A stretch of 17,547 bases of DNA from Caldisericia bacterium (GTDB lineage Bacteria > Caldisericota > Caldisericia > B22-G15). Shown one piece after another: positions 1 to 7,124 of this stretch. Numbering within the stretch: position 1 is the first letter of the stretch; every line of letters starts with the position of its first letter. A model generated the notes under the pieces. That model was not told where the DNA came from. It was given only the letters and a program-made list of their open reading frames with translations, and did no database searches. The translations under genes were made by a program, and so were the position numbers. The DNA lies in the NCBI GenBank assembly GCA_021158845.1, contig JAGGSY010000111.1, positions 1 to 17,547 of the forward strand, given 5' to 3'.

Positions 1-567
1 GATATATATTGTATAGAGTTTAAATATTTTGAAACTAAATCAGGGGAAAGAATTATAACCAGAGAGGTTGTTGTAGGAAAAGAAGATATTTTGAGATCGA
101 TGCCCAAATCTGCATCACTTCCAAAGATCAATAGAGAACAATTTTTGAAATCCTTAGATAAAAACGGATATAAAGTTTTTCAAAAATTGTTTGAATTTGC
201 TGATGAAAATGCCTTGGTTTTTAAATGGGGCTCAAAAGGTTTTTCTTTGAATGTAGATCTGGAAGGTAATTTAGTTCCTCTGCTCTTTGGTTATTCTCCA
301 AATTCTGTATTTAAACAATCTATATACACAGGTAATGAACTAATTCTTAGGAAAGTGAATAATGGAGAGGAAATAGTGAATATGTATGTGGAGAGTTTAA
401 CTAAGCTTGGATATTTTGTAAAGATTAAGCCTAAAGGGGAGGCTGTAAATTTAAAATGGTTGATAAATAAGGAATATTCTGAAGAGGAGATTAACTGCTT
501 TCTTAAGATACTTCAAAAAGTCTCTATTGAGATTAAAGAACATGGCTTAAAGAACCCTGAATTGTAG
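1..567 (+). CDS. 3' fragment of an unrecognised protein, possibly nuclease-like
   Basis: The frame is open from the first base of the window, so this is the last 188 residues of a longer gene cut by the window edge. The TTG at 91 is therefore not a credible start. The visible part begins with an (E/D)xK-like motif, IEFKYFE (residues 5-11 of the fragment), followed by TREVVVGKED. That would fit the end of a PD-(D/E)xK nuclease core such as those of NucS-like proteins. A second part, from about residue 40 (LPKINREQFLKSLDKNG), contains WGSKGFSLNVDLEGN and looks like a small alpha/beta domain. No transmembrane segment is visible. The stop at 565-567 lies 4 bp from the stop of the convergent guaA gene, with no clear terminator between them. 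The open frame is certain; the nuclease idea is inference from one short motif. Confidence 0.6.
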   Translation, partial: DIYCIEFKYFETKSGERIITREVVVGKEDILRSMPKSASLPKINREQFLKSLDKNGYKVFQKLFEFADENALVFKWGSKGFSLNVDLEGNLVPLLFGYSPNSVFKQSIYTGNELILRKVNNGEEIVNMYVESLTKLGYFVKIKPKGEAVNLKWLINKEYSEEEINCFLKILQKVSIEIKEHGLKNPEL

Positions 568-571
568 TAAT

Positions 572-2104
572 TTACTCCCACTCGATGGTTGAAGGGGGTT
601 TGGAGCTTAGGTCATAAACTACTCTGTTTACTCCTTCTACCTCATTTATAATTCTTGATGCAACTTTCTTTAAGAAAGAGAAAGGAAGGTTGGAAGAGTC
701 TGCAGTCATTCCATCCCTACTCTCCACAGCTCTTAACACAACAGTGTATTCATAAGTTCTCCTGTCTCCCATAACTCCAACAGTTTTAACAGGTAAGAGA
801 ACACAGAATGCTTGCCATACTTTATGATAAAAGCCTTCCCTTTTTAACTCCTGGATAAAGATGTAATCAGCTTCTCTTAATATTTTAAGCTTTTCCTCTG
901 TTATCTCTCCTATGATTCTTATGGAGAGTCCTGGGCCAGGGAAGGGATGCCTCATAAGTATTTCATTAGGCACTCCAAGTTTTCTTGCTAAAGCTCTAAC
1001 CTCATCTTTAAAAAGGTCTCTTAGGGGTTCAATTATTTTAAAACTTATATCTTTGGGAATTCCTCCCACATTGTGGTGTGTTTTTATTGTTTTTGATGGT
1101 CCTTTTGATATTCCTGATTCAATTACATCCGGATACAATGTTCCCTGGGCAAGGTATTTAACTTTATATTTCTTTCCTATTTCCTCAAATACCCTTATGA
1201 ACTCTTCTCCTATAATTTTCCTCTTCTCCTCTGGATCAACAACCCCTTTTAATCTGTTTAAAAACCTTTCTTTCGCATCTACAGAAATTAAATCAATGTT
1301 TAATTTTTCCTTGAAAAATTTTGTTATTTCCTCCTTTTCGTTTTTTCTTAATAGTCCTGTGTCAACAAAAACTGGAATCAGATTTTTTCCTATTCCTCTC
1401 TTTAAAAGTATTGCAACTACCGTGGAATCAACACCTCCGCTGACACCGACTATGACCTTATCATTTCCGAGGGTTTTCTTTATCTCTTCTATTTTTTCTT
1501 CAATAATATCTTTTTCTACCCAGTCTCTTTTACATTTACAGATGTTAAGAAAGTTATCAAGAATCTTCTCTCCATACTCTGTATGGTTTACTTCTGGATG
1601 AAACTGAAGTCCAAATATGTTATCTTTCTCAATGGATGCTATTATGTTGTTTTCACTGATGGATGTTGTATGAAATCCATCTGGTGGGGATTCAGTTGAA
1701 TCTCCATGACTCATCCAGACAGTTATCTTCTCTGGTATACCTTTGAATAACTTTGATTCCTTTAAAAATATCTTGTTTCTTCCATACTCTCTGTTTTTAC
1801 TTCTCTTTATTTTTCCTCCAAAAAGATAAGCTATAAGCTGGAGTCCATAACATATTCCAAGCACGGGAATATTTAAGCTAAAGAGAGCCTTGTCTATTTT
1901 TGGTGAGTTTAGTTCATATACGCTTTCAGGCCCGCCTGAAAGAATTATTCCTTTGGGAGAGAGGGACAAAATTTCTTCCATGGATATATCTGGTGGGACA
2001 ATTATTGAGTGAACTTTTAATTCTCTCAATCTTCTCTTAATAAGATGGGTGTATTGAGATCCAAAGTCTATTATAAGGATAGTATCTCTACAATTCTTTA
2101 ACAT
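572..2104 (-). CDS. guaA: GMP synthase (glutamine-hydrolysing)
   Basis: This cytosolic enzyme converts XMP, ATP and glutamine to GMP, the last step of de novo GMP synthesis. Its 510 residues match the usual full length. The N-terminal class I glutamine amidotransferase domain carries nucleophile Cys85 in GICYGLQ, with His169 and Glu171 in LQFHPEV completing the triad. The ATP-pyrophosphatase domain follows, with the P-loop SGGVDS at 222-227. The C-terminal dimerisation domain ends in the typical KPPSTIEWE. The ATG at 2104 lies inside the end of guaB (17 bp overlap), which points to translational coupling; the Shine-Dalgarno upstream is weak. All expected catalytic elements are present and nothing is truncated. 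Confidence 0.97.
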   Translation of the reverse strand: MLKNCRDTILIIDFGSQYTHLIKRRLRELKVHSIIVPPDISMEEILSLSPKGIILSGGPESVYELNSPKIDKALFSLNIPVLGICYGLQLIAYLFGGKIKRSKNREYGRNKIFLKESKLFKGIPEKITVWMSHGDSTESPPDGFHTTSISENNIIASIEKDNIFGLQFHPEVNHTEYGEKILDNFLNICKCKRDWVEKDIIEEKIEEIKKTLGNDKVIVGVSGGVDSTVVAILLKRGIGKNLIPVFVDTGLLRKNEKEEITKFFKEKLNIDLISVDAKERFLNRLKGVVDPEEKRKIIGEEFIRVFEEIGKKYKVKYLAQGTLYPDVIESGISKGPSKTIKTHHNVGGIPKDISFKIIEPLRDLFKDEVRALARKLGVPNEILMRHPFPGPGLSIRIIGEITEEKLKILREADYIFIQELKREGFYHKVWQAFCVLLPVKTVGVMGDRRTYEYTVVLRAVESRDGMTADSSNLPFSFLKKVASRIINEVEGVNRVVYDLSSKPPSTIEWE

Positions 2105-3170
2105 CGTGTACTCTACTCTCTATAAGACCCATATTTGTTATTCGATAGAATTTTGCCTTTTTCTTTAATTCCTCTATTGTTCTTGCTCCCACATATCCCA
2201 TACCCGATCTAAGACCTGATACCAGTTCAAATAGAACATCTTTGACTTTGCCTCTGTATGGAGTTAAAGACTCCACTCCTTCAGGGATCATTTTTGCTCT
2301 TCCATCTTCACCATATCTGTCAGCACTTCCCTTTTTCATGGCAGGTAGTGAACCCATACCTCTATAATATTTGTATTTCTTCCCCTCTCTTTCTATTAGC
2401 TTGGAGGGACTTTCATCACATCCAGCAAGAAGACTTCCAATCATAACAGAATCAGCACCTCCACCTATTGCTTTTACTATATCTCCAGAACTTCTTATTC
2501 CTCCATCTGAAATAACTGGCACATTATACTCCTTTGCCACCTCATACACATTAACAATTGCAGTAAATTGGGGAACCCCGACTCCTGTGACAATTCTTGT
2601 TGTGCATATGGAACCAACACCAATACCTACTTTTATTGCATCGCTTCCAGCTTCAAGAAGTGCTGTTGCTCCATCTCCTGTAACCACATTTCCAGAAATG
2701 ATGGGAGTATCTGGGAACTTATCCTTTACTCTTTTTAGAAAATCAATAACTCTTTTTGAATGACCATGAGAGGTGTCAATTACTATGAAATCTACATGAG
2801 CATCAATTAGTTTTTTAGCTCTTTCAAAGGATTCTTCCCCTACACCAACTGCTGCTCCAACAAGAAGTCCACCATCCTTTCCTTTTGAACTTTTAGAATC
2901 AGGTTCTACCTCTTTTACTTTTTCTACTTCCCTTACTTGATCTTTGATATCCATGTTTCTATGTATTACTCCCACACCTCCATTCTTTGCCATCTCTATA
3001 GCCATAGAGGATTCAGTGACGGTGTCCATTGGAGAAGAGATTATAGGTATTCTTATTGTTATGTTTTTTGTTAACTTTGTTTCTGTGTTTGTCTCCTTAG
3101 GAAGAACATCTGAATAGTTTGGTATTAATAAGACATCATCAAAAGATAAAGCAACAGGAATCTCCTTCAT
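2088..3170 (-). CDS. guaB: IMP dehydrogenase without CBS domains
   Basis: It oxidises IMP to XMP with NAD+, the committed step to guanine nucleotides, and feeds GuaA encoded just downstream. The barrel begins with LSFDDVLLIP and SSPMDTVTE. The catalytic Cys is in GVGSICTTRIVTGVG (Cys191 if counted from the upstream GTG), and the flap Arg-Tyr is in SADRYGEDGR. At 360 residues it is about 120 shorter than the usual ~485. The two CBS modules that normally sit after IHRNM are replaced by a short Lys/Ser/Glu-rich linker (about residues 88-103). Bateman-less IMPDHs are known in a few organisms, such as Borrelia. The ATG at 3170 is chosen over an in-frame GTG at 3176 because that GTG is part of the Shine-Dalgarno GAGGTGA. 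Loss of the Bateman module would remove nucleotide-dependent control of oligomerisation and activity (inference). Confidence 0.95.
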   Translation of the reverse strand: MKEIPVALSFDDVLLIPNYSDVLPKETNTETKLTKNITIRIPIISSPMDTVTESSMAIEMAKNGGVGVIHRNMDIKDQVREVEKVKEVEPDSKSSKGKDGGLLVGAAVGVGEESFERAKKLIDAHVDFIVIDTSHGHSKRVIDFLKRVKDKFPDTPIISGNVVTGDGATALLEAGSDAIKVGIGVGSICTTRIVTGVGVPQFTAIVNVYEVAKEYNVPVISDGGIRSSGDIVKAIGGGADSVMIGSLLAGCDESPSKLIEREGKKYKYYRGMGSLPAMKKGSADRYGEDGRAKMIPEGVESLTPYRGKVKDVLFELVSGLRSGMGYVGARTIEELKKKAKFYRITNMGLIESRVHDVKEL

Positions 3171-3198
3171 ATTCACCTCAAAATAAGTTTTAATTAAA

Positions 3199-3225
3199 TT
3201 TATAATGAAATTGTCATTATGTCAA
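3199..3225 (-). promoter_or_regulatory. Putative guaBA promoter
   Basis: On the minus strand a perfect -35 TTGACA (3220-3225) is followed by AT-rich -10 candidates: TATAAA at 3199-3204 (15 bp spacer) or the overlapping TAAATT at 3197-3202 (17 bp spacer). The guaB ATG is about 30 nt further on. It interleaves with the divergent tRNA-Gln promoter. No purine-riboswitch-sized leader fits in this space. Confidence 0.55.
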
Positions 3226-3241
3226 GAAATTTTGCTATAAT
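3211..3241 (+). promoter_or_regulatory. Putative tRNA-Gln promoter
   Basis: A consensus -10 TATAAT at 3236-3241 is preceded by TGC, giving an extended -10. A -35-like TTGTCA lies at 3211-3216, with a long 19 bp spacer that the extended -10 could compensate for. Transcription would begin near 3248, about 6 nt before the mature tRNA 5' end. Confidence 0.65.
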
Positions 3242-3253
3242 ATAAATAGTGGT

Positions 3254-3327
3254 TGGGGAGTCGTCTAACGGTAGGACAGCGGACTCTGGATCCGTAAGTC
3301 GGGGTTCGAATCCCTGCTCCCCAGCCA
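3254..3327 (+). tRNA. tRNA-Gln (anticodon CTG)
   Basis: The full cloverleaf can be read. The acceptor stem TGGGGAG/CTCCCCA is followed by discriminator G and an encoded CCA. The D arm is around TCTAACGGTAGGA. The anticodon stem GCGGA/TCCGT holds loop CTCTGGA, with CTG at positions 34-36, reading CAG (Gln). The T arm is GGGGTTCGAATCCCT. A short T-run (AATTTTTATT) follows directly and may end some transcripts. The gene lies upstream of rpsO in the same direction, so read-through into the rpsO operon is possible. Confidence 0.96.
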
Positions 3328-3352
3328 ATTTTTATTGTAAGAGTCTCCCCAT

Positions 3353-3381
3353 TTGAACTAATTCGTTTATTGTGCTAAACT
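3353..3381 (+). promoter_or_regulatory. Putative rpsO operon promoter
   Basis: A -35-like TTGAAC (3353-3358) and -10-like TAAACT (3376-3381) are separated by 17 bp, and TGC precedes the -10 as an extended element. Each hexamer matches consensus at four of six positions. The predicted start near 3388 would give a leader of about 80 nt containing the hairpin at 3415-3451. Confidence 0.45.
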
Positions 3382-3414
3382 TATATTTGATTAAACTAAT
3401 AAAAAGCCAATGAT

Positions 3415-3451
3415 CCCTGACCTGGAGAAAAATTTACTCTGGGTTAAGGGG
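3415..3451 (+). promoter_or_regulatory. rpsO leader hairpin, candidate S15 autoregulatory RNA
   Basis: Left arm CCCTGACCTGGAG (3415-3427) pairs with right arm CTCTGGGTTAAGGGG (3437-3451). All 13 left-arm bases pair, four of them as G-U, with a two-base AA bulge (3446-3447) and a 9-nt A/T loop. The helix ends 6 nt before the Shine-Dalgarno AGGAGGT (3458-3464) of rpsO. It contains neighbouring G-U and G-C pairs like the motif S15 recognises in 16S rRNA helix 22. Several bacteria control rpsO by S15 binding its own leader, so autoregulation is likely, but this is inference from structure and position. Confidence 0.55.
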
Positions 3452-3468
3452 TAGGTTAGGAGGTAAAG

Positions 3469-3735
3469 ATGCTGGAAAAAGAAGAAAAACAGGAAATTAT
3501 TGCAAAGTATCAGATTCATGAAGGAGATACTGGTTCTCCAGAGGTACAGATTGCAATACTTACTGAAAAAATTAAGAGACTTTCAGAACACCTGAAAGTT
3601 CATAAGAAGGACCATTCATCAAGGAGAGGTCTTCTTAAAATGGTTGGTAGAAGAAGGAAACTTTTAAATTACTTAAAAGAGAAGGATTATGATAGGTATA
3701 TTCATTTAATAGAAAGTTTAGGTTTAAGGAAATAA
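3469..3735 (+). CDS. rpsO: 30S ribosomal protein S15
   Basis: At 88 residues it is the normal length of S15, a primary binder of the central domain of 16S rRNA and part of intersubunit bridge B4. Typical family segments are all present: HEGDTGSPEVQIAILTEKI, the LKVHKKDHSSRRGLLKMVGRRRKLLNYL core, and the C-terminal YDRYIHLIESLGLRK. A strong Shine-Dalgarno, AGGAGGT, lies at 3458-3464, 4 nt before the ATG. The stop codon abuts the pnp ATG directly, the classic rpsO-pnp arrangement. Control is probably by the leader hairpin immediately upstream. Confidence 0.98.
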   Translation: MLEKEEKQEIIAKYQIHEGDTGSPEVQIAILTEKIKRLSEHLKVHKKDHSSRRGLLKMVGRRRKLLNYLKEKDYDRYIHLIESLGLRK

Positions 3736-5883
3736 ATGGGTCAAGAAATAGAGAAAAAAACATTAGAAATTGAGGTAGCAGGGAAAAAAATAATTTTTGA
3801 GACAGGAGAACTTGCAAAGCAAGCTGGTGGCTCTACCCTTGTTAGAATGGGTGGAACTGTTGTTCTTGCTGTTGCCACTGTTTCCAAGGAGCCCAGAGAG
3901 GATATTGATTTTCTTCCCCTTGTTGTGGATTATGAAGAGAAACTTTATGCTGCAGGAAAGATTCCTGGAGGTTTCTACAAGAGAGAGGGGAGACCAACAG
4001 AGTCTGAGATATTAAAGTCAAGACTCATTGATAGACCTTTAAGGCCCCTGTTTCCTGAATTCTTCTACAACGATGTACAGGTGATAGTTACTGTCCTGTC
4101 TCAGGATAAGGAAAATCCTGCTGATATTCTTGGATTAAACGGAGCCTCCCTTGCTGTATCTCTTTCAAATGCTCCCTTTGAAGGTCCAATAGGTGCAGTG
4201 AGAGTTGGAAAAATAGGAGATAGATTCATAATTAATCCAACTTTTGAAGAGATAGAAAATGGTGAAATGGACATAGTAGTTGCTGGAACAGAAGAGAATA
4301 TAATTATGGTTGAGGCAGGAGCGAAAGAGGTTCCAGAGGATGTAATAGTTGATGCCCTTGAATTTGCCCATGAGGAGATTAAAAAGATTGCAAGAAAGAT
4401 AAAAGAATTTGCATCTGTCTATGGAAAGGAAAAAATTGAAGTTACTCCTCTTGAAATAGAAGAATCTATGCTTGAAGAAGCAAAGAAAGATCTGGAACCA
4501 AAGATTGAGGAAATTCTCTTGAAAGCCAAGGATAAAAAGGAGAGAGAGGCACTCCTTGATGAATTAAAGGAAGAGTTTGTAGGGAAATTTATTCCTGAAG
4601 GCGAAGAGGATAAGGAACTGGAGAAAAAACTAAAATATATATTCAAGAAAGTACTCAAAAACTATGTTAGAAGAAGAGTTTTTGAGAGAAAGATAAGAGT
4701 GGACGGAAGAGGACCAAAGGATGTAAGACCTCTTTATATAAAGGTTGGTTTTCTCCCTTATGCTCATGGTTCTGGATTGTTTACAAGAGGTCAAACTCAA
4801 GTTCTCTCTGTTACTACCCTTGGAGGAGTTGGTGAAGGTCAGTTGATTGAAGGTCTGGAGGAAGAATTTACCAAAAGATATATGCACTACTATAACTTTC
4901 CTCCATTTTCTGTAGGCGAAGTTAAACCTTTGAGAGCTCCTTCAAGAAGAGAGATTGGTCATGGTGCACTTGCTGAGAGGGCACTACTTCCTGTGATTCC
5001 TCCTGAAGATGAGTTCCCATACACGATAAGGGTGGTCTCTGAAGTTCTTGAATCAAATGGTTCAACATCCATGGCTTCTGTATGCGGTTCCACACTCTCT
5101 CTTATGGATGCAGGTGTTCCTATAAAGAGACCTGTCTCAGGTATAGCTATGGGGCTTATAAAGGAAAAGGATGGTTTTGTAGTTCTTACAGATATTCAGG
5201 GAATGGAGGATGCTCTTGGAGATATGGATTTTAAAGTTGCAGGAACTGAGAAGGGAGTGACTGCTCTTCAGATGGATATGAAGATAAAGGGTATAGATAC
5301 AGATATTCTAAGAGTGGCACTATCACAGGCAAGAGAGGCAAGGATGTATATCTTAAAAGAGATGCTGAAGGTGATTGATAAACCAAGAGATTCTGTATCA
5401 CCCCATGCTCCAAGGGTTATAGTTATGGATATTACACCTGAGAAAATAAAGGATGTGATTGGTCCTCAAGGAAAATTTATAAAGAAAATTATAGAGGAAA
5501 CAGGAGTTAAAATAGATATTGAACCTACTGGAACGCTATACATAACAGCACCTGATATGGAATCTGGTAATAAAGCCAAGAAGATGGTTGAAGAATTAAC
5601 AAAAGATGTAGAGGTAGGAAGAGTTTATCTTGGAAAAGTACTCTCTGTTAGAGATTTTGGTCTTATAGTGGAGTTAACCCCAAGTAAAGATGGACTTTTA
5701 CATGTATCCCAGATGCCAGCTTCCACTGCAAAGAATCCTAAACTCTGGCCAAAAGTGGGCGAAGAGATTGTGGTAAAGGTTCAGAGAGTAGATGAACTTG
5801 GAAGAATAACCCTTACTCAGAAAGGACTCTTTCCTGAGAAAGAGAGAAACACCCATAATAGAAGAGGTAAATGGAGAAAATAA
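3736..5883 (+). CDS. pnp: Polyribonucleotide nucleotidyltransferase (PNPase)
   Basis: This is a 3'-to-5' phosphorolytic exoribonuclease that degrades mRNA and forms the ring-shaped core of many RNA degradosomes. Its 715 residues give the full family layout: a first RNase PH domain (with FYKREGRPTESEIL near residue 85), a helical linker, and a second catalytic RNase PH domain (RGQTQVLSVTTLG near 350, FSVGEVKPLRAPSRREIGHG near 400, the metal-site region GDMDFKVAGTEKG near 495). A KH domain from about 557 (IKDVIGPQGKFIKKI) and an S1 domain from about 624 (VGRVYLGKVLSVRDFGLIVEL) follow, then a basic tail. Its ATG follows the rpsO stop with no gap, with an AAGGA ribosome site inside rpsO. Its end overlaps the M16 peptidase gene by 13 bp. 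Confidence 0.98.
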   Translation: MGQEIEKKTLEIEVAGKKIIFETGELAKQAGGSTLVRMGGTVVLAVATVSKEPREDIDFLPLVVDYEEKLYAAGKIPGGFYKREGRPTESEILKSRLIDRPLRPLFPEFFYNDVQVIVTVLSQDKENPADILGLNGASLAVSLSNAPFEGPIGAVRVGKIGDRFIINPTFEEIENGEMDIVVAGTEENIIMVEAGAKEVPEDVIVDALEFAHEEIKKIARKIKEFASVYGKEKIEVTPLEIEESMLEEAKKDLEPKIEEILLKAKDKKEREALLDELKEEFVGKFIPEGEEDKELEKKLKYIFKKVLKNYVRRRVFERKIRVDGRGPKDVRPLYIKVGFLPYAHGSGLFTRGQTQVLSVTTLGGVGEGQLIEGLEEEFTKRYMHYYNFPPFSVGEVKPLRAPSRREIGHGALAERALLPVIPPEDEFPYTIRVVSEVLESNGSTSMASVCGSTLSLMDAGVPIKRPVSGIAMGLIKEKDGFVVLTDIQGMEDALGDMDFKVAGTEKGVTALQMDMKIKGIDTDILRVALSQAREARMYILKEMLKVIDKPRDSVSPHAPRVIVMDITPEKIKDVIGPQGKFIKKIIEETGVKIDIEPTGTLYITAPDMESGNKAKKMVEELTKDVEVGRVYLGKVLSVRDFGLIVELTPSKDGLLHVSQMPASTAKNPKLWPKVGEEIVVKVQRVDELGRITLTQKGLFPEKERNTHNRRGKWRK

Positions 5884-7124
5884 TAGAAGAGACCCTTATT
5901 TCAGGGTCTAAGTTTATTTTTCAAAAGAATTCAAATTTTCCTTCTTTTTCTCTTTTTGTTTTAGTTCCATCAGGCTCAATATTTGAAACAGAGGATACAA
6001 ACGGATACTCACACTTTATAGAGCATCTTGTTTTTAAAGGGACAAAAAGAAGAAGCAGCTTAGATATCCCCAGAGAGATTGAGGGTATCGGTGGAGATAT
6101 GAATGCATTTACTGGAAGTGAGTTTACTGGATTCTATATAAGAGCAAGGGATAAACATTTTGATAAAGCAAGTGATGTGCTGTTTGACATTCTCTTTAAT
6201 GCATCATTCCCAGAGGTGGAGATTGAAAGGGAGAAGAATGTTGTTATTCAGGAGATCCTATCTCTTGAGGATTCACCGGATGAATTATCTATTATTGAGC
6301 TTAAAAAAGCAATGTGGAGTAGCTCCCCTTTCTCTTTTAAAGTTATTGGAGAGGATAGTGTTATAAAGAATGCAACAAGAGATAAACTTATAAACTTTTA
6401 CAGGAGTTTCTATAATCCAGAGAAGATTGTTATTTCTGTATATGGAAATCTTGAGTTTGTTAGGGTCAAGGGTATTCTTGAAGAGAAGATAAATAAAAGA
6501 AGTAAAAATTTTAGGTTCAACTCATCTCCTAAACCTCCTGAATTTAAAAGGGGTATAAGTGTAAAATGGAAGGACACGAAACAGGTGCATGTATCAATTG
6601 GATTTCCATTTCCTTCAGTTGTATCCCCAAATTATTACTCCTCTCTTCTGTACACAGTTATACTTGGTGGAGGAATGTCTTCAAGGCTTTATTCAAGAAT
6701 AAGAGAGGAGTTAGGGCTTGTTTATTCTATATATACCTTTACCCTATCCTACAAGGATACAGGTGCAGGAGTTATATACTTTGCTACATCAAAGGAGAAT
6801 GTTGGCAAGGTAATTCATGAGATAAAAGCGATACTCACAAGGATAGTTAAAGAAGGTGTAAAAGAGGATGAGATAGAGAGGGGAAAGGAGTATTTAATAG
6901 GAAATTCCCTCTTAAAACTTGAGAGTTCTCTATCAAGGAGTGAAAGAAATGCTGTCTCTTACTATAGAAGGGGCTATGTGGAGATTTTTGATGAGGTTAT
7001 TAAGAGGCTTCAATCTGTCACCCATGATGAAATCATGATGGAGGCAGAGGAGGTAAATTTCGATAATGCAAGTTTTGGTGTTTGTGGAGATATAAATTAT
7101 GACGAATTCAAAAGATTATTGTAA
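5871..7124 (+). CDS. M16 family zinc metallopeptidase
   Basis: A cytosolic processing-peptidase-like protease (pitrilysin/MPP family) of 417 residues, close to the size of bacterial MPP-like M16 proteins. The inverted zinc motif HFIEH is at 48-52 and the distal ligand is probably Glu128 in VVIQEI, 76 residues after His52. The N-terminal half continues with GGDMNAFTGSEFTGFY. The C-terminal half has the substrate-closing segment GGGMSSRLYSRIREELGLVYSIY. No signal peptide is seen. The ATG lies inside the last codons of pnp and is preceded by AGAGG, supporting coupled translation. An M16 gene downstream of pnp is also found in Firmicutes (MlpA region of Bacillus subtilis). The natural substrate is unknown. 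Confidence 0.93.
   Translation: MEKIIEETLISGSKFIFQKNSNFPSFSLFVLVPSGSIFETEDTNGYSHFIEHLVFKGTKRRSSLDIPREIEGIGGDMNAFTGSEFTGFYIRARDKHFDKASDVLFDILFNASFPEVEIEREKNVVIQEILSLEDSPDELSIIELKKAMWSSSPFSFKVIGEDSVIKNATRDKLINFYRSFYNPEKIVISVYGNLEFVRVKGILEEKINKRSKNFRFNSSPKPPEFKRGISVKWKDTKQVHVSIGFPFPSVVSPNYYSSLLYTVILGGGMSSRLYSRIREELGLVYSIYTFTLSYKDTGAGVIYFATSKENVGKVIHEIKAILTRIVKEGVKEDEIERGKEYLIGNSLLKLESSLSRSERNAVSYYRRGYVEIFDEVIKRLQSVTHDEIMMEAEEVNFDNASFGVCGDINYDEFKRLL

Noticed and set aside
91..567. Separate small gene starting at TTG 91
   Set aside because: The same frame is open back to base 1 with coherent protein sequence, so the gene is simply cut by the window edge.
912..1601. 229-residue open frame on the plus strand opposite guaA
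   Set aside because: It is a mirror of guaA coding constraint, rich in Ser, Phe and Leu with no domain, and guaA is certain. Other open frames opposite or inside rpsO, pnp, rnj, xerD and the M20 gene were dropped for the same reason.
3171..3176. GTG start for guaB
   Set aside because: The GTG is part of the Shine-Dalgarno of the ATG at 3170. The same holds for the GTG at 14811 before the coiled-coil gene.
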